A stretch of DNA of 17,495 nt from Candidatus Dormiibacterota bacterium (lineage in GTDB: Bacteria; Chloroflexota; Dormibacteria; Dormibacterales; Dormibacteraceae). A program made the translations under genes and the position numbers. Location: NCBI GenBank assembly GCA_955652585.1, contig CATPBF010000156.1:1-17495 (forward strand), read 5' to 3'. Every line of letters starts with the position of its first letter. Position 1 is the first letter of the stretch. Shown piece by piece: positions 1 to 7,730 of this stretch. Below the pieces are notes generated by a model, which saw only the letters and a program-made list of their open reading frames with translations, had not been told where the DNA came from and ran no database searches.

Positions 1-133
1 CGAGCCCTGAGGCGACCCCGATCCGGTTTCGGCGCAAGCGAGCGGTCGCCTGCTGCCAGTAGCTCCGCGCGGGCCGGCCCGGAGTCGCTGGAGCAGGAAC
101 GACCGGCGCATCGACCGGGAGTGGCGTGATCAT
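1..133 (-). CDS. ABC peptide transporter permease 2 (DppC/OppC type), N-terminus only
   Basis: Partial gene, cut by the left window edge. Reading the minus strand from the ATG at 133-131 gives 44 codons: MITPLPVDAPVVPAP, a Pro/Ala-rich cytoplasmic leader, then RSYWQQATARLRRNRIGVAS. This SYWQQ...RRLRRNR pattern just before the first membrane segment is typical of DppC/OppC-type inner-membrane permeases. The ATG overlaps the TGA stop of the preceding permease gene (ATGA), a classic translational-coupling arrangement, and this fixes the start. The gene is third in the operon after the binding protein and permease 1, exactly where a second permease of a family-5 peptide importer is expected. The transmembrane and EAA regions lie outside the window, so the family call rests on the N-terminus and context. 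Confidence 0.82.
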   Translation of the reverse strand, partial: MITPLPVDAPVVPAPATPGRPARSYWQQATARLRRNRIGVASGL

Positions 134-1104
134 GCGTAGCGAATCCTCGGGTCGAGCAGCGCGTAGAGGACGTCGGCCAGCAGATTGCCGCCAACGACAA
201 GCAGCGCTGCGAAGGTCGTGATCCCGAGCACGGTGGTGTAGTCGGTCTGCAGGGCCCGCTCGTAGAGGAGCTTGCCGATGCCGGGCCAGCTGAAAACGAC
301 CTCCACGACCAGGGCGCCGCTGACCAGCGACGGGAGCTCCAAGCCCACCAGGGTTACGAGTGGGATCACGGCGTTGCGCAGCGCGTGCAGGTAAACGACC
401 CGGCGCTCGCTCATGCCCTTGGCGCGGGCGGTGCGCACGTAATCCTGGGAGAGCACCTCGAGCATGCTCGAGCGGGTGAATCGTGACCAGATGGACAGGT
501 AGACGAACGAGAGCACGGTCGCGGGCATGATGAGGTGCACGAACCGGTCGAGAAGGTCGCCGCCTCCGGTGCCAGGGGTCATCACCCCGCCCGAGGGCAG
601 GAATGGGAGACCCCACGCCTCGAACTGGACCGAGAACACGAGGATGAGGAGCAGGCCCAGCCAGAACGCGGGGATCGCGAACCCGCCGACCGACATGGCC
701 GTGAGCGCGTGGTCGATCTTGCTGCCGCGCCGCAGCGCACCGGTGATGCCGAGCGGGATCGATATCAAGACGCCGATGAGGATGGCTGTCACCGTCAGCT
801 CGAGGGTCGCCGGGAGCCGGTCGAAGATGTGGCTGGAGACAAGGCTGCCATCGATCATCGACCGGCCGAAGTCCCCGTGGCCGATACCGACCAGCCAGGT
901 GATGTACTGGACGTACAGGGGCCGGTCGAGGCCGAGGTAGCGCTTGATGGCCTCGACGTCTTCGGCCTTCAGGTTGGGATTGAGGTCAACGCCGGGGATG
1001 TAGCTCCCGGCCGTGATGTGCATCAGCATGAACGTGATCAGCGTCACGCCGATCACCACCGGAATGGTGGCCAGCACCCGTCTCACCAGGTACTTGGCGA
1101 GCAT
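130..1104 (-). CDS. ABC peptide/oligopeptide transporter permease 1 (DppB/OppB type)
   Basis: Inner-membrane permease of a dipeptide/oligopeptide-type ABC importer, 324 aa, the usual DppB size. The N-terminus MLAKYLVRRVLATIPVVIG is the conserved first membrane segment of this family. It is followed by a roughly 80-residue external region containing YLGLDRPLYVQY and DFGRS, then about five further hydrophobic segments. The cytoplasmic EAA loop that docks on the ATPase is visible near residues 220-250 (DYVRTARAKGMSERRVVYLHALRNAVIP). The C-terminus LLYALLDPRIRYA is also typical. Start is the ATG at 1104-1102. The gene follows the binding-protein gene by 58 bases, which hold a strong hairpin, and overlaps the next permease gene by ATGA. 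No ATPase gene is in the window; it may lie further downstream or elsewhere. The true substrate (peptide, nickel, sugar) cannot be told from the sequence. Confidence 0.95.
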   Translation of the reverse strand: MLAKYLVRRVLATIPVVIGVTLITFMLMHITAGSYIPGVDLNPNLKAEDVEAIKRYLGLDRPLYVQYITWLVGIGHGDFGRSMIDGSLVSSHIFDRLPATLELTVTAILIGVLISIPLGITGALRRGSKIDHALTAMSVGGFAIPAFWLGLLLILVFSVQFEAWGLPFLPSGGVMTPGTGGGDLLDRFVHLIMPATVLSFVYLSIWSRFTRSSMLEVLSQDYVRTARAKGMSERRVVYLHALRNAVIPLVTLVGLELPSLVSGALVVEVVFSWPGIGKLLYERALQTDYTTVLGITTFAALLVVGGNLLADVLYALLDPRIRYA

Positions 1105-1118
1105 TTATTTGACGCCCT

Positions 1119-1146
1119 GGCCGGGCGGAACGCCGTCCGCCCGGCC
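1119..1146 (-). other. Intercistronic hairpin between binding protein and permease genes
   Basis: Perfect 11-bp inverted repeat, arms 1119-1129 and 1136-1146, six-base loop, about 90% GC in the arms. It lies between the binding-protein stop (1163) and the permease start (1104). On the transcribed strand no U-run follows, so it is a poor intrinsic terminator. Hairpins at this place in ABC importer operons are known (malE-malF is the classic case) to protect the upstream mRNA or partly attenuate downstream genes, giving excess binding protein. That role is inferred here. Confidence 0.6.
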
Positions 1147-1162
1147 TGAGCCTGTTTCCTCC

Positions 1163-2896
1163 CTACTTCCCGTCCGAGACGAAAACGTCCTTCATCCAGG
1201 GCCGCGCCTGGTACGTGTTGTACGGGCCGACATTGAAGTTCTGCACCCGCTTGTTGATGCCCCACAGGTAGTTGGGGTAGAAGAGGATCGGGGCGGGCAG
1301 CTCGTCGGCCAGGATGTTCTGGATCTGCGCGTAGATCGGCTTGCGCTTGTTGCGGTCGGTCGTCTGCAGCGCGCTGTCCATGAGCTGGTCGACCTGCGGG
1401 TTGCTGTAGGACATTCCGTTCAGGCCCGCCGAACCGATCCCCTTGGTGGTCCATAGGGTCGTCTGGTCGGGGTCGGTGTCGCCGTTGGCGATACCGATCA
1501 GGATGACCTGGAAGGTCTTGGTGCTCCTGATCTGCGTGACCAGGGTCTGGAACGCGATCGCCCGCGGCGAGGCGTCCACGCCGATGTCCTTCCACTGCTG
1601 CTGCATGACCTGGATGAGGTTCTCGCGCACCTTGTTGCCCGAGTTCGTGTTGACCTCGAACGACATCCGAACGCCACCCTTGGCGCGAATGCCGTCGGAT
1701 CCCTTCGCCCAGCCGGCGTCATCCAGCATCTTTTCCGCCGCGGCCTTGTTGAACGGGTACTTGGGACTCACATTGGGGTTGTAGGCCCACGTCGTCGGCG
1801 GAAGAACGGAGTCGGCCGGCACGGCCTGGCCGAAATAGACGGCCCTTGCCATCCCGGTGCGGTCAAGCGCCGTGTGCAGCGCCTTGCGGACGTTCTTGTC
1901 GCCGAAGATCTTGGACGCGGGCTTGGTCGGGTCGAGGTTGAACTGGTAGTAGACGAAACCTGGGTTGATGAACGACTCGGTGGTGATGGTGGTCACAGCC
2001 TTCAGGTTGTCGAACTGGCTCGCGTCGGGCTGACCCGTGTCAAGCTCGCCAGTCTTCAATTGCTGCGCCAATACCACGGCGTCGGTTACGACTTTGAAGA
2101 TGTACTGGTCGAGGTGGGATGCGCCGGCCCAGTAGTTGTCGTTGCGCGCGAGCACGACCTGCTGGCCCTTGTCCCACCTGACGAACTTGAACACGCCACT
2201 TGAAACCGTCGGGCCGTGGAAGAAGTCATGGGTGTTGAGCGCCTTGGGCGTCACGCTGCCGAGAACGTGCTTGGGCAGGATCCCGTAGCGGCAGTGGACG
2301 TCGAGGAAGCTGGCCAGGATCTGGCTGAACCTGAAGACGACCGTCTGCTGGTCGGTCGCGGTAACGCTTTGCACGAAGCCCTCTAGATTGGCCCGAAAAC
2401 GGGAAACGAAATCCTTGGTGTCCGGGGAGAAGATCAGGTTGTACGTGAACGCAACGTCGTCGGCGGTGAGCGGCTGGCCGTCCGACCACTTGAGGTTCGG
2501 CCGCAGCTTGAAGGTGAACGTGAGCTGGTCGGATGACACGGTCGGGAGGGCCGATGCCAACATCGGCACGTTGTCGCCTTTGCCCGATATGGTGAGTAAC
2601 CCGTCGAAGTTGAGCATGGCCATCTGAAGGCTGCTCGTGTCTCCGTAGTTGATGGTGCTGAAGCTGGAGATGTCGCTGATGCTGCCCTCGATCAGCTTGC
2701 CGCCCTTGACCGGCGTCAGCGACGTGCTGGCGGTTGGGCTGCCGCATGCCTCCAGAAGGTCGAGGATCCCGACGCTGAAGGCGGTGTAAGCGGCCGCCGC
2801 CCCCATCCGCCGGAGGAAGTCCCGGCGGGACCATTCCTTTAAGAACCGCTCGAACTGCTCGAACTGTTGGTCGCCATCACCCTCTTTCTCAGCCAT
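1163..2896 (-). CDS. ABC transporter substrate-binding protein, family 5 (SBP_bac_5), Tat lipoprotein
   Basis: Extracytoplasmic solute-binding lipoprotein of a peptide-type ABC importer, 577 aa. A charged 22-residue leader precedes a twin-arginine motif SRRDFLR (residues 23-29), a hydrophobic stretch, and a lipobox LEAC with Cys51 as the probable lipidated residue. Export of a folded lipoprotein by Tat is therefore likely. The mature part has the family-5 signature near residues 133-153 (RPNLKWSDGQPLTADDVAF), plus VRKALHTALDR and a C-terminal region with FYPNYLWGINKRVQNFNV. The start ATG at 2896-2894 has an AGGGGG Shine-Dalgarno-like run (2905-2910) eight bases upstream, and a TTGACC-N17-TATGAT promoter precedes it. 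It is the first gene of the operon. Ligand is unknown; the family also includes nickel-, heme- and oligosaccharide-binding members. Confidence 0.95.
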   Translation of the reverse strand: MAEKEGDGDQQFEQFERFLKEWSRRDFLRRMGAAAAYTAFSVGILDLLEACGSPTASTSLTPVKGGKLIEGSISDISSFSTINYGDTSSLQMAMLNFDGLLTISGKGDNVPMLASALPTVSSDQLTFTFKLRPNLKWSDGQPLTADDVAFTYNLIFSPDTKDFVSRFRANLEGFVQSVTATDQQTVVFRFSQILASFLDVHCRYGILPKHVLGSVTPKALNTHDFFHGPTVSSGVFKFVRWDKGQQVVLARNDNYWAGASHLDQYIFKVVTDAVVLAQQLKTGELDTGQPDASQFDNLKAVTTITTESFINPGFVYYQFNLDPTKPASKIFGDKNVRKALHTALDRTGMARAVYFGQAVPADSVLPPTTWAYNPNVSPKYPFNKAAAEKMLDDAGWAKGSDGIRAKGGVRMSFEVNTNSGNKVRENLIQVMQQQWKDIGVDASPRAIAFQTLVTQIRSTKTFQVILIGIANGDTDPDQTTLWTTKGIGSAGLNGMSYSNPQVDQLMDSALQTTDRNKRKPIYAQIQNILADELPAPILFYPNYLWGINKRVQNFNVGPYNTYQARPWMKDVFVSDGK

Positions 2897-2937
2897 GCGT
2901 CGAACCCCCTGGAAGGATGCGGATTGCCTGACCAGCC

Positions 2938-2966
2938 ATCATATTGGCGGACCCTGAAATGGTCAA
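2938..2966 (-). promoter_or_regulatory. Sigma70-like promoter of the ABC importer operon
   Basis: On the minus strand: -35 TTGACC (2966-2961), exactly 17 bases, then -10 TATGAT (2943-2938). Transcription should start near 2930, giving a leader of about 35 bases before the binding-protein ATG. Matches are 5/6 in each box at the ideal spacing. The -35 box lies only nine bases from the divergent DUF503 start codon, so the two transcription units share this 79-base gap. Confidence 0.7.
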
Positions 2967-2975
2967 AAACAAGCT

Positions 2976-3281
2976 TTGACGGCCTCCACGGTCGCGGTCG
3001 GCGTCGCGAGGGTGGTCCTTCACCTACCGGAAAGCGGCTCGCTGAAGGCCAAACGCCAGGTCATCAGCGGCCTGCTCCGCCGCGTCCGCGCGGAGTTTCA
3101 GGTGGCGGCCGCCGAGGTCGGCGAGCGCGACCGCTGGCAGCTGGCCGAGCTGGCCATCGCCTGCGTCAGCGCCGATAGCCGGCACACCGACGAGGTGCTG
3201 GCCGCCGCCCTGAGGTACATCGAGTCGCATTCGGATGGAGCGCGGATCACTGACGTGTCGACCGAACTGGTGCGGCTGTGA
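2976..3281 (+). CDS. DUF503 family small protein
   Basis: 101-aa protein of the DUF503 family. Visible family features: the N-terminal strand VAVGVARVVLHLPESGSLKAKRQV, where family members read VGV....LHLP.s.SLK.KR.v, then AAEVGERDRWQLAELAIACVSAD and a C-terminal helix VLAAALRYIES. Start is assigned to TTG at 2976 because a stop (2955-2957) lies just upstream in frame, no ATG or GTG precedes the conserved strand, and homologues begin close to it. No clear Shine-Dalgarno is seen. The stop overlaps the helicase GTG start (GTGA), so the two are translationally coupled. Biochemical function is unknown. In many bacteria DUF503 genes sit by infB/rbfA, hinting at ribosome or RNA work; coupling here to an RNA helicase agrees with that. 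Confidence 0.88.
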   Translation: MTASTVAVGVARVVLHLPESGSLKAKRQVISGLLRRVRAEFQVAAAEVGERDRWQLAELAIACVSADSRHTDEVLAAALRYIESHSDGARITDVSTELVRL

Positions 3282-5680
3282 AGACGGTCGAGCCGTTAGT
3301 CGACGATTTCGAGGCTTCCCTTCCGTTCAAGCTCGATCCGTTCCAGCGCGAGGCGATCGACAAGCTGGACACCGGTGTTGGCGGCGTCCTCGTGAGCGCT
3401 CCCACATCCAGCGGCAAGACGGTCGTGGCCGAATACGCGATCTTTCGCGCCCTTCGGGAAGGCACGAAGGTCATCTACACCACGCCGCTTAAGGCCCTGA
3501 GCAACCAGAAGTACCACGACTTCGTGCGCGAGTACGGCGAGCAGAGGGTCGGGCTCGTCACGGGCGAGAACACCATCAACGACGAAGCCCCGGTGGTCGT
3601 GATGACGACCGAGATCCTGCGCAACCTCATCTACGAGGACCCCAAGCGCCTGGATAGGGTCGACTACGTTGTTCTCGACGAGGTCCACTACATCGACGAT
3701 TTCCCGCGCGGCTCCGTGTGGGAGGAGATCGTGATCCAGGCGCCGCGGTCGATCAAGCTCGTCGGCCTGTCGGCGACCATCGGCAACTACCGCGAGATCG
3801 CTGAGTGGATGGCGGAGAACCGCGGCGGGATGGAGACCGTCTTCCACGACGTCCGGCCCGTGGAGTTGAAGATGTGGCTATCCATCCACAACCGCTTTCT
3901 CACGCTCTTCAAAGAAGGCGGCGGCATCGACCAGCGCACGTGGAGCAAGGCCACCGAGGAAGAAGAGGCTTCATACCGGGTCGGGCGCTTCAGCCGGCTC
4001 CCTTCAAACGATCTCCTCAAGGTCATCGAGGAGCTGCGACGCCTCGACATCCTGCCTTCGATCTATTTCATCTTTTCTCGACGCGGCTGCCGCGAAGCGC
4101 TGCAGCGCTGCTCGTACCACGATCTCGACCTGACCACCGCGGCAGAGAAGGAGGCCATCGACCGCGTGGCGGCCGAGAGGCTGCTCGGCCTCAAAGACCG
4201 TGACGAGGAATCCCTGTTTCGACGCATGGTCGATTCGCGGCTGCTGCGGCGCGGGCTCGCAGAACACCATGCGGGCCTGCTGCCCTACCACAAGGAGATG
4301 GTCGAAGAGCTCTTCCAGCGCGGCCTGATCAAGGTGGTCTTCGCGACCGAGACGCTGTCTCTCGGGATCAACATGCCCGCCCGCGGCGTGGTCGTCTCCT
4401 CGTTCACCAAGTTCGACGGAGTCAGCTTCTCGAACCTGACCACCGGCGAGCTGACCCAGCTGATGGGAAGGGCGGGCCGGCGGGGCATCGACGTGATCGG
4501 CCACGGCGTGATCCTCAAGGAGTCGGACGTCGAGATCGGGACGATCTATGAGGTCGCGATGGGTCCGACGCTCGTCGTCGAGTCGAAGTTCCTGCCCAGC
4601 TACAACATGGCGCTCAACCTGCTGCGGGTCTACACGCCAGAAGAGGCCGAGGGCCTCATGGAGCGGTCCTTCGGCCAGTTCCAGAAGCGGCTCGCCGTCG
4701 ACCGCACGCGCGAGCGTCTGGCCAATGTCCGCGCGCGGCTCGAGGACATCGGCCGGATGTGGGACGACGCCGACGTCTCGATCGAGGACGTCGCCCAGTA
4801 CTACAAGCTCGAGGACCGGCGACGGGTGATCCGGATCGAGCTCAAGCGGCTCCGGCGCGACGCCGGCTCCGAGCGCCGGAACCGCAGGGGTCGCCACACC
4901 CGGGCGCAGGGACCGACAAGCCGGGTGGTGCAGAAGCTCGAGGTGGAGGCGAAGGGCCTCCTGGAAAGACAGAAGAAGTTGAAGGTCGTGCGCTCGCCTC
5001 GCTTCGGCGAATACCTCCAGCGCTATGGCGAGATCCGCACGCTGCAGAGAGAGCTCGATGCGGGCGAGCGCGAGGCGACCGGCCAGATGGACGAGTACGC
5101 CCGCAAGCTTCGACGCCTGTGCCGGATCCTCGCCGAGACAGGATTCCTGTCCGCGAACCGGCCGACCGACAAAGGTCTCTTCGCGGCCCGCGTGTATGGC
5201 GAGAACACCATCCTGGTCACCGAGGCGGTATGGACCGGCTGGCTCGAAGGCCTCACCTCTGAAGAGCTCTGCGCGGTCCTGGTCATGCTGGCGGCCGAGG
5301 ATCGCGAACGGGGACGGCGCGGCGGAGCGCCGACGGGGCCGCGGCGCTATCCCACGCCGGCGATCGCGCAGACGGCGCGGCTCGTGCGCTCGCTCTATTT
5401 CCGGTTCGCGGACATGGAGAAGGACCTCGACGAGCCCAACCTGCGCCAGCCGTCACATGACTACATCGACTTCGCCTATCGATGGTCGGCGGGCGAGCCC
5501 CTCGACCAGATCCCGCTGCCCTCGAACGTCGACATCGGGGACGCGATCAAGGCGATGAAGAGCCTGTACTCACTGCTGCGCCAGCTCGAGTTCGCCCTGC
5601 GGCAGGCCAAGTCTCCCCTTCTCGATGTCGTCTCTCGCGCGGTCACGCAGATGGAGCGCGACGTCATCAAAAGAACGTAA
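3278..5680 (+). CDS. Ski2-like DExH-box RNA helicase (HelY/Mtr4-type) with DSHCT-like C-terminus
   Basis: ATP-dependent superfamily 2 helicase, 800 aa, closest in pattern to actinobacterial HelY and eukaryotic Mtr4/Ski2. Motifs in order: Q-type FQREAI (22-27); Walker A APTSSGKT (41-48); Ia TPLKALSNQK (69-78); II DEVH (134-137); III SAT (165-167); IV FIFSRRGC (264-271); V ATETLSLGINMPAR (356-369); VI QLMGRAGRRG (394-403). A highly basic coiled stretch follows (about 510-610, with SERRNRRGRH), where Mtr4 carries its arch. The last 170 residues look like a DSHCT domain (LSANRPTDKGLFAARVYGENTILVTE, then a helical end). Start is the GTG at 3278 overlapping the DUF503 stop. Expected role is RNA unwinding for degradation or ribosome maturation; the substrate is not known. 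The stop is followed at once by repeat copy 1. Confidence 0.95.
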   Translation: MKTVEPLVDDFEASLPFKLDPFQREAIDKLDTGVGGVLVSAPTSSGKTVVAEYAIFRALREGTKVIYTTPLKALSNQKYHDFVREYGEQRVGLVTGENTINDEAPVVVMTTEILRNLIYEDPKRLDRVDYVVLDEVHYIDDFPRGSVWEEIVIQAPRSIKLVGLSATIGNYREIAEWMAENRGGMETVFHDVRPVELKMWLSIHNRFLTLFKEGGGIDQRTWSKATEEEEASYRVGRFSRLPSNDLLKVIEELRRLDILPSIYFIFSRRGCREALQRCSYHDLDLTTAAEKEAIDRVAAERLLGLKDRDEESLFRRMVDSRLLRRGLAEHHAGLLPYHKEMVEELFQRGLIKVVFATETLSLGINMPARGVVVSSFTKFDGVSFSNLTTGELTQLMGRAGRRGIDVIGHGVILKESDVEIGTIYEVAMGPTLVVESKFLPSYNMALNLLRVYTPEEAEGLMERSFGQFQKRLAVDRTRERLANVRARLEDIGRMWDDADVSIEDVAQYYKLEDRRRVIRIELKRLRRDAGSERRNRRGRHTRAQGPTSRVVQKLEVEAKGLLERQKKLKVVRSPRFGEYLQRYGEIRTLQRELDAGEREATGQMDEYARKLRRLCRILAETGFLSANRPTDKGLFAARVYGENTILVTEAVWTGWLEGLTSEELCAVLVMLAAEDRERGRRGGAPTGPRRYPTPAIAQTARLVRSLYFRFADMEKDLDEPNLRQPSHDYIDFAYRWSAGEPLDQIPLPSNVDIGDAIKAMKSLYSLLRQLEFALRQAKSPLLDVVSRAVTQMERDVIKRT

Positions 5681-5840
5681 TAAGAGGGAACCTGCCGGTT
5701 CCCTCTCATCGCGCGGCGCACGGCGCCGCGCTGCTCTCTTTCCCGCTGTTGGGATTTACTGAATATCTCTCCATGCAACGTGTTGGGGGAGACAGCACGC
5801 GGGTTAGACGGCCCGGCAAAGCCGGGCCTACTGGCCACGC
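5681..5840 (+). repeat. Structured intergenic repeat element, copy 1
   Basis: First copy of an element of about 160 bases; the second is at 14884-15044. Bases 5681-5770 match 14884-14973 at 84 of 90 positions without gaps. A divergent middle of about 30 bases follows, then a 30-base block at 5802-5831 matches 15006-15035 with two differences. Three hairpins are visible: H1, arms 5683-5692 and 5697-5706 (10 bp, TGCC loop); H2, arms 5711-5719 and 5723-5731 (9 bp); H3, arms 5810-5817 and 5821-5828 (8 bp, AAA loop). It begins directly after the helicase stop codon and ends 20 bases before the epimerase ATG. No terminal inverted repeat and no credible coding frame were found. No U-run follows any stem, so simple intrinsic termination is unlikely. 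Confidence 0.85.
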
Positions 5841-5860
5841 TAGATAGACTGGCTCTCGAC

Positions 5861-6964
5861 ATGGCTAACAAGAAGCGGCGCGTCCTGGTCACCGGCGTCG
5901 CTCGTTGGTGGGGAGCGCTGTTGGTCCAGCGACTGGTCGAAGACAGCGATGTGGCCGAGGTCATCGGCATCGACACTCGCGAGCCGCGATACGACCTCGG
6001 CCGAGCCGATTACCTGAAGCTCGACATCCGCCATTCGCTGATCGGCAAGCTCGTGCGCTCGGTCGGCATCGACACCGTCGTGCACACGCTTACGCGGGTC
6101 GACTCTTTCGACCTCGACCCTCGCCGCGCACACGAGATGAACGTGATCGGCACCTTGAACCTCCTCGCCGGCTGTGCCGGCAAGGACAGCCCTGTCAAGC
6201 GGTTCATCCTCAAATCGTCAGGCCACGTGTATGGGTCGCGCGTCGACCTGCCGGCCGGCCTGCGTGAGGATCACCGGCTGGATTCCAACTCCAAGCACCA
6301 GTTCGTGCGCGACATCGTCGAGGTGGAGTCGTACGCGAGCGATTTCGCAGGCCGCAATCCAGGCATCGACATCCTCACGCTGCGGTTCAGCAACAGCCTC
6401 AATCCGGACGAGCCGCAACCACTGGCCAGGTACCTCGACCTCGAGCTGGTGCCGACGGTGGCCGGTTTCGATCCGACGCTGCAATTGATCCACCGCGACG
6501 ACTGCGTCGAGGCCCTCTACCTCGCCACCAAGCGTGGGCCGGCGGGCGCGTACAACATCGCGGCCCCAGGCGCTGAACCGCTTTCGAAGCTCCTCGACAC
6601 CGCCGGCAAGCTCCACGCCCCGCTGCTCCCGCCGTTCGGGCTGGAGCTGGCCGCATTTGCGCTGCGACGCAGCGGATTGGCGTCGTTGTCCCCGCAGCTG
6701 CTCGATCTCCTGCGCTGGGGCCGCACGCTTTCGACGGCGAAAGCTGCGCGCGAGCTCCGCTTCCGCGCCGCCCGGGATACGCAGGCGGCATTGGACGTCT
6801 TCATCCAGGAGCGACGGGTGCTTCGATACGAACCAGACCGCCACGCCTATCAGTACGAGAAGGAGCTCGAGGACTTCATCCACAGCCGCCAGCTGGCTTC
6901 GGAGAACGGCGAGACTGAGAGCCCTGAGCTGCCCGCTAAGGGTCGCCCCCGCCTCCGTCGATGA
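5861..6964 (+). CDS. NAD-dependent epimerase/dehydratase-like extended SDR protein
   Basis: 367-aa Rossmann-fold protein of the extended SDR (epimerase/dehydratase) superfamily. The nucleotide-binding loop is VLVTGVARWWGALLVQRL (residues 9-26), followed by VIGIDTREPR with the acidic residue expected for NAD preference, then DTVVHTLTRVDS, NVIGTLNLL and LKSSGHVYGS. The catalytic YxxxK is not evident: the matching segment reads KHQFVRDIVEVESY. Similar actinobacterial proteins (VLVTGVSR.LGA....) also appear to lack it, so this may be a non-canonical or non-catalytic member. The ATG at 5861 is chosen because the open frame upstream runs through the repeat element and the Rossmann strand normally begins within ten residues of the start. 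No strong ribosome-binding site is seen. The 3' end overlaps the convergent SDR gene by 29 bases. Substrate unknown. Confidence 0.85.
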   Translation: MANKKRRVLVTGVARWWGALLVQRLVEDSDVAEVIGIDTREPRYDLGRADYLKLDIRHSLIGKLVRSVGIDTVVHTLTRVDSFDLDPRRAHEMNVIGTLNLLAGCAGKDSPVKRFILKSSGHVYGSRVDLPAGLREDHRLDSNSKHQFVRDIVEVESYASDFAGRNPGIDILTLRFSNSLNPDEPQPLARYLDLELVPTVAGFDPTLQLIHRDDCVEALYLATKRGPAGAYNIAAPGAEPLSKLLDTAGKLHAPLLPPFGLELAAFALRRSGLASLSPQLLDLLRWGRTLSTAKAARELRFRAARDTQAALDVFIQERRVLRYEPDRHAYQYEKELEDFIHSRQLASENGETESPELPAKGRPRLRR

Positions 6965-7706
6965 CGAGCACCTCGCCGTTCACGTAGCTCGCGGCGTCGG
7001 AGACGAGGAAGACCACCGCGCCTGCGATCTCGTCCGGAGTACCGATCCTGCCCATGGGGTTGGAGGTCATCACGCGATCCATGATCGCCTCATTGCTCCA
7101 CAGCCCCTCCGCGAAGCGGGTCTTGATGAGGCCCGGGGCGATTGCGTTGACTCGGACTTTGCCGCCAAGCTCGCGAGCGAGCTGGCGGGTGAGCATGATC
7201 ACGCCGGCCTTGGTGATGTTGTAGATGCCCAACCCGTGCCCGGGCCTGAGCCCGCCGATGCTTGAAATGTTGACGATCGCGCCGCCATGCCTCTCCATCG
7301 AGGCCGCGTAGACGAGCTTGGTCAGGATGAAGATGCCGCGGAGGTTGACCTCGAACGTCTTGTCCCATGCCGGCAGGTCCGCACCCAGCATCGGACCGTA
7401 GTAGGGGTTGGTGGCAGCGTTGTTGACGAGGATGTCAATGCGCGAGAAGCGCTTCATGACCTCGTCAATCAGTCGCTCGAGGTCTTCCGGCCTACCGGCG
7501 TGAGCTGCGATCCCGACGGCGCTCTCGGGGAACCGGGTGTTGATGCGCGCGGCTTCGTCGTCGAGGTCTGCCTGCTTTCGGCTCGACAGAACGACAGTCG
7601 CGCCCTGCTCGGCCAGCGCCTCCGCGGTGGCGCTGCCGATGCCGCGGCTGGCCCCGGTCACGAGGGCGACTCGACCCTCCAGGCTGAATCGGGAGGTGTC
7701 CGGCAC
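6936..7706 (-). CDS. Classical SDR-family oxidoreductase
   Basis: 256-aa classical short-chain dehydrogenase/reductase, NAD(P)-dependent, probably cytosolic. Motifs: TGASRGIG cofactor loop (17-24), NNAA (95-98), catalytic Ser in NISS (about 148) and Tyr-Lys in YNITK (162-166), then the PG motif (191-192) and the C-terminal ASYVNGEVLVIDGGG. SSRK at 41-44, after the second strand, favours NADP(H) by its basic residue. Start is GTG at 7706, giving MPDTSRFSLEGRVALVTGA, the usual distance to the cofactor loop. It converges with and overlaps the epimerase by 29 bases, and diverges from the next gene across 24 bases. The family covers 3-oxoacyl reductases, sugar and alcohol dehydrogenases; the substrate cannot be decided. 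Confidence 0.93.
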   Translation of the reverse strand: MPDTSRFSLEGRVALVTGASRGIGSATAEALAEQGATVVLSSRKQADLDDEAARINTRFPESAVGIAAHAGRPEDLERLIDEVMKRFSRIDILVNNAATNPYYGPMLGADLPAWDKTFEVNLRGIFILTKLVYAASMERHGGAIVNISSIGGLRPGHGLGIYNITKAGVIMLTRQLARELGGKVRVNAIAPGLIKTRFAEGLWSNEAIMDRVMTSNPMGRIGTPDEIAGAVVFLVSDAASYVNGEVLVIDGGGGDP

Positions 7707-7730
7707 GGCTGATACGATAGCCCACGCTTA

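Noticed and set aside
4004..4897. Minus-strand open frame of 297 codons opposite the helicase
   Set aside because: Antisense shadow of conserved helicase motifs IV to VI.
5681..5770. Conserved peptide (NLPVPSHRAA...SFPLLGFTE) encoded by the repeat element
   Set aside because: The frame has no start codon and passes in from the upstream gene region; the shared peptide follows simply from shared DNA.
5684..5828. Intrinsic terminators within the repeat element
   Set aside because: All three stems lack a following U-run on either strand, so they do not fit Rho-independent terminators.
5780..5860. Upstream extension of the epimerase gene to 5780
   Set aside because: The added 27 codons run through the 3' hairpin of the repeat element and do not resemble the family N-terminus; ATG 5861 puts the Rossmann loop at the normal place.
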